NCBI RefSeq assembly: GCF_001039355.2
Contig: NW_019775914.1
Coordinates: forward strand, 86,633-150,632
DNA: 64,000 bases
Direction of reading: 5' to 3'
Origin: Lingula anatina
Taxonomy: Eukaryota > Brachiopoda > Lingulata > Lingulida > Lingulidae
Shown here in pieces: positions 36,713 through 50,413 of the stretch (its first letter is position 1; each line of letters starts with the position of its first letter). The notes under the pieces were generated by a model that saw only the letters and a list, made by a program, of their open reading frames with translations, searched no databases and had not been told where the DNA came from. The translations under genes and the position numbers were made by a program.

Positions 36713-38252
36713 GTATTTAAGTATTTGGTGGTCAGCTGGACAATTCTTTTGGCGTTGCTAAAGCGGCTATATAAACATCAGGCAATTAGATGGAGGCATT
36801 CACCGACAAAAGATTACTCTACACATGTAAACTTATCCATGATTGCATATGAAAAAAATATGTATATGTCAAATAGCTTTCTACCAATAATGCTTTACAC
36901 TCCTCAGAGCTTCTCCTACGAGGACAGAGGAAACTTCTTTACTAGATATTCCAAGATATTCCCCTTGCTTTTCACCGGCTCTGCATATTTCTCCTCTGTG
37001 GCCGGTACATGAGGATTTTTGCACAAAAAAGTACTTATCCACCCAGTCGGCCTCTATTGGAGAGTAAGCTATATACAGCCTAGTAGAGTTTACTGAGGCA
37101 CGTCTTGGGTTAGACAAGGTACAATTAATTAACAGAGGGGCAATTTAAATGGGTGTCTTAACGTTTGATACGTGATGTAATGGATCCGATTGATATATAT
37201 TTATCATTTAAGCACAATTTGAGGTGACACAATTGCAATTTGGAACAAAGGTGGCAAAATGTCATTACACAATGTCATTACTAAAGCAAATTAAAATGTC
37301 TTTATATACATTAAGACAACGTTGATATTTTCCTCATAATTCCTTTACAACTAAGGTTACTTTTTCGTAAATAAATGCAGTGGAGCATTTACTTTAATCA
37401 AGGGTGATAGGTTTGAGAGGTCATACCCTAGGGTCGTATTATATTTCGTTTTATTTTTACGTCATCAGAAAACTGAGCTGCGAATATTCGATCACTTATA
37501 TCGAGTTAGTGAGCGTAGCCAAACTGATTGCTGAAGACATTTTATTGGCTGTGTAAGCGAAGCTTTCAGTGTTGATGCGCGAAGGTGCAAATCATGGGTC
37601 TACAGTTTATGTTATATGTAGCCATTTACCTCAAATGAATAAAAATAATGAAGAATGACGGTGTTGGTTTGTTAAGTGTTATTCAAATCTTTTGCAGGAC
37701 ACACAGATGTCGGGGCATTGGACAATTTAGTCTATTATTTCTTCATTAAATTGTGACGGAAATCATATTTCAAAATTAGATAATAAACTTATTGGATTAA
37801 GGCACATTAAATAGAATATCTATATTGGTGATTTGTTATTCCTCAAGAAAACACGCTTGAAATCACGATTTGACATCAGTAACACTTCTCTTAAACATTA
37901 TTGAGCATTATTTGAAACATGTAGACCCTATAGGAGGGCAAACAAAACGCACCTTCGCGCATTTACGAAAACATAAGTTGTGTTAACATTGAAGATATAG
38001 GTCGACATTTCTCTGTCAGCCATCTGAGTGAACTACGCAGCAAGTGTGATAGGTCTGTGCTGTAAAGTTTGTACCCTTCCATTACACATGGCGGCAGACA
38101 GCACGACAGGGAGGTTACAGTTGTTGCCCATGCAAAGACTGCTCGAACAGAATGTCGAGCCGAGAAGTGTAGATTTATCTTTAAAACGCGATGTTTGGTG
38201 TCTTCAAATGAAAAAAAAACTGATCCTTTGCTATTCAGACAAACAATTATGC

Positions 38253-38385
38253 TACCCTCTACCAGGGCCGCAGATTAAGTATATGCACTTTTCTCCAACC
38301 CAATGCAGTAAATGGCGATCAGTTAACCAGAGACATATCTGTGAATATCTAGCGAAAAATCAATCTGCGGCCCTGGTAGAGGGTA
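38253..38385. mobile_element. MITE, 133 bp, perfect 24-bp ends
   Basis: The left end TACCCTCTACCAGGGCCGCA plus four more bases is repeated exactly, in inverted orientation, at the right end. Inner sequence related to ATATTCACAGATAT also occurs near 30897-30925, so the family has at least one decayed relative there; a faint relative is near 51680-51740. Confidence 0.8.
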
Positions 38386-38433
38386 CGAATAAGTGTTATT
38401 TCTGACATCCTCCCCAGTTTCCTGATCTCAATA

Positions 38434-38434
<1 letters not shown>

Positions 38435-38476
<42 letters not shown>
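38435..38476. repeat. Poly-A tract, about 42 bases
   Basis: An uninterrupted A run shortly after the MITE. It could be the tail of a retroposed sequence, but I recognise no element ending in it. Confidence 0.85.
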
Positions 38477-38478
<2 letters not shown>

Positions 38479-39794
38479 ATGCGCTGCCAAGCTTTCAGAG
38501 AGGGGATTCGAATTCGAAACCTTAATACTGTCGCTGCGGAAGTATCGTCTGCACCTTGAAATATCACGTATGCCATTGCAAGTCTAATCAAGCATTGCTG
38601 AGATAAGCTCCAAAGTGGACCCAAGTGGGTTAGATCATGATTCCAGATATGATAAAAAAAGATCGCTGTTGGGCGTATCTGGTTTGACTTCAATATCTTG
38701 TGCTTGATAGATATGTAAAAGAAACTAAGTTTGTGTTTGATGTAAAGACGATGTCTTATTTTGACACCGAAACTTCAAAGCTTTGTTCAAGCATGCCCTG
38801 TTCACGTTAAAAAATGTCACAGGGGAGTGGGTGAGGGGTTTGCTTCACTTGCTCAAAACATCACCAGGTTTCCAAACTCCAAGGGTGACGGCGTTACGTA
38901 TACAGATCTGAATATTACGATATTTTCCATGCGGGATAACGGAGAAAATGCATTAATTGATAATACTTTAAGCTATCATCACCATTGGAAAAATGCTGAG
39001 AAAGTGAGAACGTGAAAAAAAAAGATGGAAAGTTGAGGATGCGTTCAGATGGCAGGGCTCCGTGTTGAACAACAAACCTGTAGTCAGCCGTTTCAAGGGG
39101 GTAGGGGGTGGGTGCTGAAGTAAGACTTTCTTTCTGAGATTCCAAGTCGAATAAGAGAAATATTTTCAAAGAGTAAAGATGAATTTAGTTTTATCTAATT
39201 TAATTTTCCAAAACGATTCTGGTCTCCGCCTTTATCTTCATCTCATATATTCAACAGCATAAAATGTTAGCTTCATAATAATACTTTTATGACATTTTTT
39301 GTAATTATACAATAATTTTAAATTTTGCAAATCTACAGTTCTTCAGTGTTTCTTCTGTTTTCGTGACAGCTGTCATTAAATGTAGGGTTCAGTAATGTAC
39401 ATGTCGAGCACAGGGATAAAAATCATGTTTGGTTTTGTCTGCTTTAGAGAAAGAGAAAAGAAAGAGAACGAATTATGACCCTGGGGGCCCCGAAGAGGAG
39501 GCCTGCCCTGAATGAAGATCTCCAGTGCGTCTCTCCCCCCCTCCCCCCCTCCCCGCATAAAATAATCTAGCTTTTGAGTGTCAGAAGACTCGTTTTTGTA
39601 AAACGATACAAGTTTCAAGTTGCCATTTTTTGGGGAAAAACGGCACTAGTTTCTGGTTGCCAGAATCGTTTCTGAAAAACGAAACTGGAAACACTTATTT
39701 AGATGGGGTGGGCCAGAAAGCGGACCTTTTTACCCCTTAATTAACCAAACCTGAAGGACTTAAGACTTTTTTGCTTTTTATAATCCGTTATCGT

Positions 39795-39829
39795 TATTTA
39801 TTTATTTATTTGTTTGTTTGTTTGTGTGT

Positions 39830-39860
<31 letters not shown>

Positions 39861-39863
39861 TTT
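39795..39863. repeat. (TTTA)n / (TTTG)n microsatellite
   Basis: TTTA repeats interrupted by a block of TTTG. Confidence 0.9.
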
Positions 39864-41503
39864 GTTCATGATTTTTTATTCACAGAATAGAGCATAGTCC
39901 ATTTGTTGTAAAGAGAAGGAAATGATCAGGACACTCACACATATCTTCATTGGTGTATGTTGGTACAGTACGTCTGTAATACGAGTTTCGTTATCCAATA
40001 CTTTGAGTGAATTTGACATTTGTTACCAAGAGAAAACTATTAAAAGCAAGATGAAAATCCTTTTTTTTCTTTTATGCCAACAATTCGCTCCTAATGTCTA
40101 AAAGATAAATATTAATTCCGGGATTGAATAAACTAAGGTGACCATTTCTTCTACTCAAAACATCTTTTTGAGAAAAAAAAGAAGGAAAAAGGAGATAGAG
40201 ATATTTGACATAGAAGCCTTAATATTGGTTACGATCTTTAGGCGCGCTACCCGGCTGCCATAGGTCTATCTAAAACCGTTTATCTGATCAATAGCTTCAT
40301 CAACCAGAAGATTACTCGGACAGAATGGCATTACTAAGTGGCCTTGTGGGGAGCAAATTGCCTTCTCTCGCCAATAACCTTTCATGTGGTATTTCCATTT
40401 TCTACTACACCATTGACTTAAATAGATTTAGCTTCACTCCGGTTGCATTATTGTCTGTAGTCTTTCAGTGATGAACTGAAGGCCCAGGCGTGTAAAGTAC
40501 AAGAAAATGCATAACACAAACGCTACTCCTGGGTCATTTGAAATAACTAGTTACGACGGTGTATAATTTCAGAATTAACGCTGTGCAGTAAGGATATATT
40601 TGCAATTTAAAAGACTGATAAATGTGTCAACATAGAATTGAACAAAAGCTCATTTTCCTCCCTTTTCCCATTCGCCGTCAGAGGGGTTTAATTTCGATTT
40701 AATGGATGTTGTGGAACACTGATCCTAAATTAAACGACTGAGATCTTATTCGTGTCCTAGCTAGGCTCACATTTATCTGACCAAAAGTAGACTTTTGTGG
40801 ATTTCGTTGGGCTTTTGGATTACAGAGGGCGGGGCCTTGAAATTAACGCTAACATCACGTTTTCCCGTCTAATCGCAACACAAGTGCAAAAAATGTAAAA
40901 AATTGCATTATGCACATTTCGAACATTAATTGTATTGGTTTTAAGCTCTCTAATAAATTAAAACTTTTATTTTATTTATTATTATATTTTTTGGGGGTAT
41001 CATTATTATATTTTTTATTTTAGAAAAATGGTCTTACTTAATGTATCTTTGTAATTGAATGTTTTGAGGCACAAAAAATGGACATCAAATTTCAGTTTTG
41101 GAAGCAGATCCACCTAGACCTATAAAAACGTCTGTTTTTACTTTTATGTTTCTTTCTATTGAATTCATTGATTCATCCATTGATTTTCTACTCATCTTTT
41201 TATCCTTGTAGAAATGCAGACATATTTTAAGCCCCTGACTCAACGAACAACATCCACCCTTTGAAAGGGATACCGGATACCAGTTTGATATCCTCCTTTA
41301 AAAATAATTGAGCTTGGAACTAAACGTTTTGGGTTAAGCTTCCTAGACCATATGACCGTTGACCATCTACAATTTTTTTTTTCTCTTGGCAAAATTAAGT
41401 GAAAAAAACGAGCCCATTTTACAGGATGTCAATTACATTTGTCCGTAACCATTTGCGTTTTATATTCCGGACCGACAGGACATCTCTTGAATGAATGAAT
41501 AAA

Positions 41504-41600
41504 TAATATAATATAATATAATATAATATAATATAATATAATATAATATAATATAATATAATATAATATAATATAATATAATATAATATAATATAATATA
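41504..41600. repeat. (ATAAT)n pentanucleotide microsatellite
   Basis: About 19 nearly perfect copies. Open frames of Ile/Tyr/Leu repeats across it are spurious. Confidence 0.93.
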
Positions 41601-44600
41601 AATAGAATTATAATAATAATAATAATAATTATAATAATTAGATAAATAAATTCTACCTCCAACTTCTTTTAAATGCACATTACCAAAGGTCTAATAACTG
41701 ATATTCTGCCTCAATTACAATTTGCTTTTCCCTGCAGTAAGCGTGCAATAGCGGAATCAATCAGTACTGTATGAAATAAAATCGGTAATTTCCCATCGGG
41801 ACTCATCTAACCGTGCCCTTCACGGGCCTGTAGCCAACGGCACTTGCCAATTAGAGATCATTATCAATCCATCAAAAAGAAAATCGGTGCGAAGAATTCT
41901 CGACCGGAGAGCACTCATTTGAACTGATATGTCCGAAGACACCGGCGCACACTTTGAGATAGCCCTACGGTTTTACTGATTTTTTTTTCATTTCCAGGAA
42001 ATGTAACGTTTGGCTTGTAGTTTAACTTAAGTTTAATATACGTCGCTTCAGGGCAGTCATGAACATAAAGTGATACCTGGTTCGTTCTGAGAATATCTCC
42101 CATCGTTAACTTTGATTGTTCTAGCTCAGCACACATCTCAGATTTGGGTCACAGTAGTTCGTTTACTGGAAATGGACAAATTTGAAACAACCTTATTTTT
42201 GGTTTGACTCGAAAATATTGCCTGAAAGCGTTTATTCAAACCTTCCTTCTGTTTAAGCTAGGTTTCAGAAAATATCGGCAGAAAACGTCGGATTTAAAAA
42301 AACTGATAAGTTCTTCCAAAGAGCATTACCCTGTCCGCTACCTCACGAGTGTATAAAAGCACCTACTAAGTACATATAATCTAGTTTCCAGACACAGACA
42401 ATCATGAAGTCTTGAAGACTTTAAAGTAAAAATGAATGTTTTTCAGATAACCTGAGAGAGATGTCAAGCAGTACCAGTTCAAACATGTAACACGTGTTAG
42501 AATATCTCATGTTTATCTATAAATAACCGACTTAAGTTGTTGTTTCTTAAAACTGCAATAGGGGCTTCATCGGGTGAATAGGTGAGTAAGGAAATCCTCA
42601 ACATCCTGTATGTTACCTCTTCTGGCATTTTGATTTTGAGGCTTCTTGATGCATGTGGTCACACAAAGATATTCCAAAAATCTAAGGCATGTCTATAAAC
42701 AGGTTCGGAGGTATACCAAAAACTTTCCTAAATTCTTTCTTGAAGACTTGAAAACTTCATGATTACACAAATAGTATAGTATATGGGTGGGGTCATATCG
42801 GTCGTCCCGTTATTTTGCCATTTGCCATCTCTGCATGATTACAGATAAACATATGGCGCCATAACGTATTTGTATGAATAGGCTACAGTTTTCGGTGCCG
42901 AGTCCAAAAAGTCGTTCATTCAAAGTTTGTTTCATACCACGCTCTTCGACCAGCAGGTAAGCAATTTTTTTACGGGGATGTGAAAATAAAAATGAGTTTC
43001 ATTAAAAAAATCCCTAGGCATTAGCTGCTTTAACGTTTACATAAAAACTGGTAATAACTTAACTTTACTTATTTTTGCGTAGTAGGAGATCCGTTTGTTC
43101 TCCAAACTGACCTTACCTCCACCTCAACCCAACCCCAGATCCAGATTTGTGTATAATGATAATTACAGTTTTTTAAAATTTCATTTGCTTGATAAAAGTG
43201 GTTTGTATTTTATCAGACGCGTTATCCACTTGCGTTTCAGGGACGTTTTTGGGTGAGGTCCGGTATTTGTTACCGAAAACCGAAAATTCCACGGAAAATG
43301 ACCATCTTTCATCAGAGTAATGAAAGAACCTGCGAGTCGTTTTCCTTGCACGTTTCCTGCCAAGTTCTTTTTTCCTGTGACTGGTTTGCTCCCTTGTACA
43401 AGGAATTTTCTAAAATCTTCTGGTCGTCCTTTGATGTGCGAGTGCTTCTATTCAACAGTGGGCAGTGTTCACAGCAAGAGATCTTGTAGGAAAACGTGCT
43501 GTTCATGGTAAATCGCCCATGTTCTTTTTGAAAAATGATTTTTGACTTGTTCAAGTTGTACACTTTAGGGGAGAAAGGCACAAAGGTAAAAGCGATACTC
43601 TTGAAAGGCTATTTTGTAGTGCCTTTTCTTCTGCTTTATACTTTACGCTTCACAAAACATGCTGCTTCTATTCCGACTAATTTTAGATGAGGAGAAATGT
43701 ATCTTTTCTCTTTGTTGTCTCTTTCATGGGCAGCGTAGAGACAAAAATAGGGAGAGTGTATTGCGGAATGACCTTTTACTTTGCCCGTTTGAAGAAATGA
43801 TATATATAGAAATGATATAAAAGCAAACATGTTCATTTGTTAACACGTGTTGCATCGACTTATGTCATCATTATAGAGAACATTTTGTAATTGAATCTCC
43901 ACTTGTATGATCATATGATAGCTTTCGTTTTTCACTTTTTCAATGAAGTCAGATACACCGTATTTTTCACGCAAGATTATCTTCAGTGAGATTTCATGTT
44001 GCAATCCCCTTTAATGCACACAAATGTGAATGGACTCGATTTTTCTGCTCTGCTGTATGGAAAATTACGCCACGGAGGTCTTTTCAGAGAAACTCAATAA
44101 AATGAATACTGAATCAATGACCAACAAGAGACCACCAATTAGTGGCCAAACCGTTTTTTTAGAACCTTTCTTTTTAAGCGATAAAGTAACAGAATAATCA
44201 ATCGTACTGATGGCGTTCTGCACCAGTTGCCGTTATTTTCCAGTGATTAATGCCTTTCATAAGAATACTCAAATTTCCTTTTTAAAGACAGACGGTTGAT
44301 TCCGAATAAGTTTAGCCGCTTGTGATAAATGTGTCTTAATGAACGTGGAAGACGCGGGGTGTTTGCTAATAACTGATGTGTGGAAAACATTGAATGTCTT
44401 TTGTGTTTTAGAATTTGATAATGGTTATTTCTGGCTCATTCCACAAAAAAAAAAAAAAAAAAAAATGGACATTCTGGGTCACGTTAGTGACACATACACT
44501 TTGTGTAATATCTCCAGTTCCTTTTAATTTATTGTTTGTTTCTCTCCACATTGGAGGGTAGTTAAGTATAAAACAGCAAAAAAAAAAAAAAACGGAGTGA

Positions 44601-46281
44601 GTCAAAGTTATGAAAACATTACACAAAATGTGTTGCGTCACTAGCATGCCTAAAATGTTCACTATTTCGTGGAATTCCTCTTCTCGTTTTCTTCTCTCTG
44701 TGGTTCAAAATGTTCTGTTTCTTTCTTCTAAGATAATACCATGGCAATATAGTTTTATTGTATGACAAGAGTTGCGTGACCCACTTTCCTAAACGAATTA
44801 CCAGTCGCTGTTTTTTGGTCGCTGACGCTGATGGTGCACACGTCAGCTGGAGTCTAGGAAGAAAAAAAAAAGGTTTTGTCCTTTTTTCATTATGGAACAA
44901 AGAAAAAAAGCAATAAGTGTCAAACTAAGATTAATGTGTCCAATTGTCATGGACATAACGACCATGCTGGCCTTATCTCTGCATGCACAGGTAACTTCTC
45001 TCTACCAGACGTCTTCTGGCTGTTAGAAAACGGTGTGGTATTTTGTAATAGATAGAAAGCCTCTGGTAGAGCTCTAGTAACTGATAACCGGACAAAACAA
45101 TGATTCACATGAACGTTTTAAAAAAATTTTAATGACCGCTTCTTAAAAAAAGAACCTGCTTTGTTGGTTATAATGTATATATAGATGTCGTCTGTGTATG
45201 GAAATAGTGGTTTGGAAGTGCCACTTTCATACACTGAATCTAATTGATTGTAGCCCATATCTGTTTTCTTTTCCTCTCTTTATTAGAATGTGTTTTGTCC
45301 ATTTTCAAACTTTTTTGTTATTCTTTTCTTCCAAATCGAGGAGTGATGGTTGGTGACACCTTTGGTTCTAAAGATTAAAAGTTGTATAAGATGAGTGAAT
45401 AATTTTTGAAATTATACAACAATGAAGAATGTGAAGAATGGGAGAATAAAAGATATAATGAATAAAAAAACTGGGTAGAGTGATGTTGTCAGAATTGAAG
45501 TTTGTTAAGTGTGCTTAGCACTTAATCAGGATTTATTTTCATCAAAAACACAGCGAAGTTGGGAAACGCTCAGACGACAGAATTCTGAAAGCCGCTGGGA
45601 GGATGAGAGCAACCCGCCAAAATATGGACATGCCAAGTTCAATGAACAAATTGTTTTGTTTTTTTTTGTTTTTTTTTTGAAAGATTGGCCCACAGAAAGG
45701 AATTAAATTTAATGTGAGTGCCCTATGAATTAAATATTCCCTATGTAAGTGATAATTACAGGCGGGAAATATAGAAGCTGTCATACATGTACGACCTAGA
45801 GTGGCATAATAAAATTTACCCACTTATTTGATCAGATATATCAATATAAATTGACGCTATGATGGATCACACCATTAAAAATCTACTGATGCTAATATAT
45901 AGTTCTCAAAATTAATTCTAGACGGATAAAGTTCAAAATATAATGTAATATAAAGACATTACTATCTGAACATTCAATTGTTTATGATTCATTTTCTATG
46001 ATACATGTAGCTGGTTTCGTCAGCATATAAGAAAATTCAATTGACTCTTCCGGTAGAAGTATAACTTTCCTAATTTCGTGCCCGAAGAAAGATCATTATT
46101 AGTGTGTGGGTATTATTTTTAGAGCAATTTTATTAATTTCTTTTTTCCCGTCCAAAACGACGTTAACATGCCAGATCTGGTACGTCTCCCGGGAGGGGGG
46201 CGGTTACACGAGGTCTAAAGTTCATGACACCATTGAGATCTCAGCATGGGGTTATACAATCAACTGTGGACTAAATGATAC

Positions 46282-46495
46282 ACCCCATTCCATAGATTAG
46301 ATCGACCTACTTTAGATCGACCTAACTCCCTGGGGGTTCACGCTAAATAGCTGTCAGCCGGGCGGACACGAAAGTTAATTACCCCCTTACAGCTTGTAGT
46401 AGGCGGGACGGACATTTAAGTCGGATTATCTGAAAGTAATCTTGTGAGACTCCCCGTGGGGATAGATCGATCTAAAATCTATGGGAATAGAGCCT
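46282..46495 (-). mobile_element. GATCGATC-family MITE, copy 6
   Basis: Reverse orientation to copy 2. CACCCCATTCCATAGATTAG begins it, and ATCTATGGGAATAGAGCC ends it. Confidence 0.87.
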
Positions 46496-48292
46496 ATAGT
46501 CTGGTTAGCGTTAGAAGTTTATTAACACTGCTTCCACACACATAACAGCAAGAGTACAGCTCTTGTGGACCCTTTTTATTATGATTCTTTACTTTTGGCA
46601 TTCTCAATTGTGGTTTTTTTTTTACCTGACGCCAAGTAGGCCCTATAGCCTGAGGCTTAATGTAAAAAGTGTATAGCCATCAAAAATAATAGAGACAATA
46701 CCATGTAGCAGTATAATGTGGAATTACGTTTAATTACGGTTGATAATATTTGAGTTATGTGATTCGGTACATGTCAACTATCCAATGTCACCTTCATCAA
46801 AATTTCTGTTGCCTCTGATCAGTTTAAAGATACCAACATGACCTAGAGAATGTATCAACTCTCGCTGTTACTCGTATACTACACAATAATTCTTCATTGA
46901 TACCCGTCGTCCCCAAGTGTTACTGTTTTACAAATAATATGTCCAACCGAAAAAGCACAAAGTTTGAGTAAAACAAAGATGACCACCGTCCAGTACAGAA
47001 CAAGTAAAGGGCTGGCGAAGAGAGTGTAACAGGTGTTTTAATGTTATATTAGCAGTAAAAGTCCTTTCCCTTCCTGGTACCAATATTATGGCTGCAATAA
47101 TGTGATCACTTTAAGACAAAATGACGCCAGATATTTATACAGCAAAATTTCAATTTCCCTAATTTTTTTACACGTTCCTCTTCATTACCATACTACACCA
47201 CATCCAAAACCGCTCACAGAATCACAATCCATAAACCATATTGGAAGTTGCACATTATAAGTTTTGGGGTCACATTGGTAAAGGAAATGTAGACTGCAAA
47301 ATTCATTAGAAATTTAGAATTCGAAATCCTGTTAAAAGATTGTGACTTTTCGACGCTTTAGGGTAGGGTGTACCTCCTCGTGGGGGAAATTGATGAAATA
47401 AAAAAATGCTCTTGCTATAAAAAGGTCTCGCGCTTTAAAGTGCAGGCATTCTACCAGGAAGTCTTTAATGACGATTTATCTTCGTTACTCAAGCAAAATA
47501 ATGATGTCAATCTTCAGTGCTTGCAGGTTGATGTTTGATACGTTTTTTAAAATATTCTTAAAAGAATAACAGAAGTAATACCTTTTCTTAAATTTATATT
47601 TATCATTATTAGATTTTAAACCTTTTTATTACATGAATCAGGAATATCTGTATAACATTGACGGCATCAGGCATCAAAATCACTATCATGGCCGGATATT
47701 GCTTTGGATTGTCCTTAAAACGCCTACAAAAGTACAAAAGCTGACGCGATCTTCTGTTTCTTTATCATTGCAAGGCAATTTTGCACTTTGATTGATCGTT
47801 TGTATAAGTCAATTTCTTACATTGCGTTATCTTATCAGATTGCTGTATATTTTTAACTTAATAAAGTCGTCTTTCTTAAGGGAATACAGCAGAATAAATG
47901 AAGTACCAGATGTCCGCCATATATCACTTCAGTGTGTGGGAATGAAATCTTTCTTGTTATCTCTTCGTCTTGAATCCATCTGCAAAAATGTCACTTTTTG
48001 TGCCTACGGCAGAGGTTGATATCTTCCTGAGAAGAATTAGATTGGCAGTGAACAGACAACTTTAATGACCCAAACTCAGACGGCGGATGAAATTTAATTT
48101 TGACAGTAAATGAATAATGAATAAAAGGAAACTAATTGAAGTAAATTTGTGGCTTACTAACATCCTGATAACAAAAAATATTTTGTTGGTTTTTTTCTTG
48201 TAGAGCAATAACGCCATTTGCAGTCACTGAATTTGTACTGTTTAAAATCTGTGTGAATAGGTCTAAGCCGTTAAATCTTGCTGTGCACTATA

Positions 48293-49703
48293 CACTGTAA
48301 AAACAGTGTTTAGCATTTAAATACATACAACACACGTTAGGCACCTATACGCATTTAGAAATCTGTGTAAATGCTAAACGCGTATAGCTTTTCAAACGTT
48401 TCACAGAAGAAAAAGCTAGACACGTTGGCATTGTTACACGTTTAGCTATGTGTTTAGCTTCACCGGCATATTATTCTATAACAAGTTTATCACAAGCTAA
48501 GCACATTGGCTAAGCACTTCCTCTGCTAAGCGCGTGAGGCTGCTAAACATATGGAGCTGCTATAGGTGTGGAATTCCTTAACGCGTGGAGCTGCTAAACA
48601 ACATGTTTAGGTTTTCAAGCTCGTCACAGAAAAAAATGCTTCACAATCCCATATATACGATCCCATAACAAGTTTATTACAAGACTCAACAATTTTGCTT
48701 AACACTTCCCCTTGTAAACATATGGGGCTGTTGGTGGCGAGAAGCAGCCTGCTCGAACGCGTTGTGTCCTTCCTTGCAGTAACGTGTGATTATTTAAAAT
48801 AGGCCTATTAAGTAATAATCCAAATAACAAATAACGTTTTCACGACGTTATCAGCTGGTTACATAATGGTGATGGTATAGAATTACGTCATGGTAACGTT
48901 ATGGGTGTTTTTAACTCCATGCAAAATGATGCCCTTGCAGTTTTATAAGCGTTTTATAACATTCTGGAAAAACATTATTTAATGTTTTGAAAACTTTTTT
49001 ATTAATCACCACAACACGTCTTATGCTGTATGAACTACAGTTAGCGGTTAATTCCAAAATGGGCTTGGGTTAGCGCGGTGACAAATATTCGGACTATCGT
49101 TACCAAAATAACCAGCATGTGATGAAAGCTTAAATAAACCATTTTAATGAATACCCCACCATCATCCTGATGTTCTATTGTTCATTACTTCCGGAAAAAA
49201 TAAATGAACATCAATACCTTAACGTATTTTATCAAAATATGAAAAAAATGTTTTAAAGTAAAAGTGATAGTTGTTTCGTGTCTTTAGTAAAGTAGTGAAT
49301 TTTCCTAACTTGTTTTTCAGAAATATATTCCAATCAACTTCCTCGCAAGGTCAGCTAACACAAGGATGAATAAGTCCCGCTGTAAAGTTGATGGTGTGAA
49401 TCAACTATGTTGACAGTTCACGGTACCCTGTTATAGATAGAGATAGCTATAGCAGTTAAAGGTGAGCGTGACTTCGCGCGCGCGCGCGTGTGTGTGTGTG
49501 AGAGAGAGAGAACGACAGGTTAAAAAGGTTTCAATCTTAAAGTTAAACAAATACACCCTACATTTATCAGGCGTCAAGCACGTCAAAGCGTGTAACATGT
49601 TTTAAAATAGGCTAAACGTGCTTAGGTGCTAAACGCGTGGAAAAAATGAGACAAAACAGGCGCTTAGAAATGTGTCTCAGAGCTAAACACTGTTTTTACA
49701 GTG
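48293..49703. mobile_element. Non-autonomous DNA transposon, 1411 bp, perfect 22-bp ends, TA target site
   Basis: The left end CACTGTAAAAACAGTGTTTA plus GC is the exact reverse complement of the right end. TA flanks each side, consistent with a TA target duplication. Words of the type GCTAAACRCGT and GGAGCTGCTA recur several times near the ends, like subterminal transposase-binding repeats. A CG/TG/GA microsatellite (about 49477-49510) lies inside. No open frame of useful size, so it depends on a transposase from elsewhere. Confidence 0.85.
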
Positions 49704-49934
49704 TAGCTACATTGTAACACCTGAGACCCGTTATAATGGCTCTGAGTTTGAAGTATTGAAAGTTGATTGTATTTGATTTGTGCAGACAATGGCCTGATGA
49801 AAAATTAAAAAAGGAGAGCCTGTAGGCTGGAAAAGACTAGTGAAAGGAGACGTATAAAATGCTCACAAAAGTGTATGTTCATGATGCAGTTTTGCTTAAT
49901 CAATTTGAAGTCTGTGAGTGAACCTTAATTATTC

Positions 49935-49936
<2 letters not shown>

Positions 49937-49974
<38 letters not shown>
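49937..49974. repeat. (GA)n microsatellite
   Basis: A pure GA tract. Confidence 0.9.
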
Positions 49975-49977
<3 letters not shown>

Positions 49978-50101
49978 TGAGCTATTCTATTCACACAGTG
50001 TAGTAAATGATCTTTTCTTTTCCATTTTCGTAACGTGTTTTCACTGTTACTGAAACAATGGAATATTCCAGCAGAATGTTACATCTGTGATTTCAATAGA
50101 C

Positions 50102-50413
50102 AGGGGCGGATCCAGGATTATTAGAAGGGGAAGTCCAGAACGCCAAGCCTCGGATGCGAAGCTGACCATCGCCCCCTTGGCGTGGGGTTCGGGGCCTGCT
50201 CAAGGGCCCTGACATTTTTTGGGTGTTTTGGAGGGCAAACGGTGATCTTTGGTACAGTCTAAATTACGATTCAGCTAGTCAATATTCTAATTTCAAGAGT
50301 GAAATATTGGTGTGATATATTTTTCAGAAACCGAAGGGGGGTTCAGGGGGTTCAGGACCCCCCTGACCCCCCTCCTCTAAATCTATCAGTGGTGGATTTA
50401 GAGGAGGGGGGTC
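50102..50413. mobile_element. hAT-like MITE remnants with a perfect hairpin
   Basis: CAGGGGCGGATCCAGGATT at 50102 is the family end seen at 8929 and 12684. At 50365-50413 a perfect 19-base stem (GACCCCCCTCCTCTAAATC) with an 11-base loop looks like the ends of two elements facing each other. The whole stretch is rich in G and C runs. The right boundary of the first element is unclear. Confidence 0.5.

Larger units (their letters stand above)
36713..48292. other. Long gene-poor stretch
   Basis: About 11.6 kb in which I find no convincing exon. Contents: a MITE at 38253-38385, poly-A at 38435-38476, tetra- and pentanucleotide microsatellites, a GATCGATC MITE at 46282-46495 and short low-complexity open frames. 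Confidence 0.45.

Noticed and set aside
37570-37965. TGCGCGAAGGTGC and its reverse complement about 380 bp apart, as possible transposon ends
   Set aside because: Matching stops after 13 bases and resumes only patchily; too weak to call an element.
38349-38600. Possible tRNA-derived SINE: poly-A next to GGATTCGAATTCGAAACC, which looks like a T-loop
   Set aside because: The order of poly-A and the B-box-like word is wrong for a SINE on either strand, and no A box or cloverleaf could be drawn.
41429-41678. Ile/Tyr-rich open frames resembling membrane helices
   Set aside because: Produced by the ATAAT repeat.
45509-45706. Polar open frame that looked like an exon
   Set aside because: No homology recognised, no clear splice sites, and it runs into a T-rich tract.
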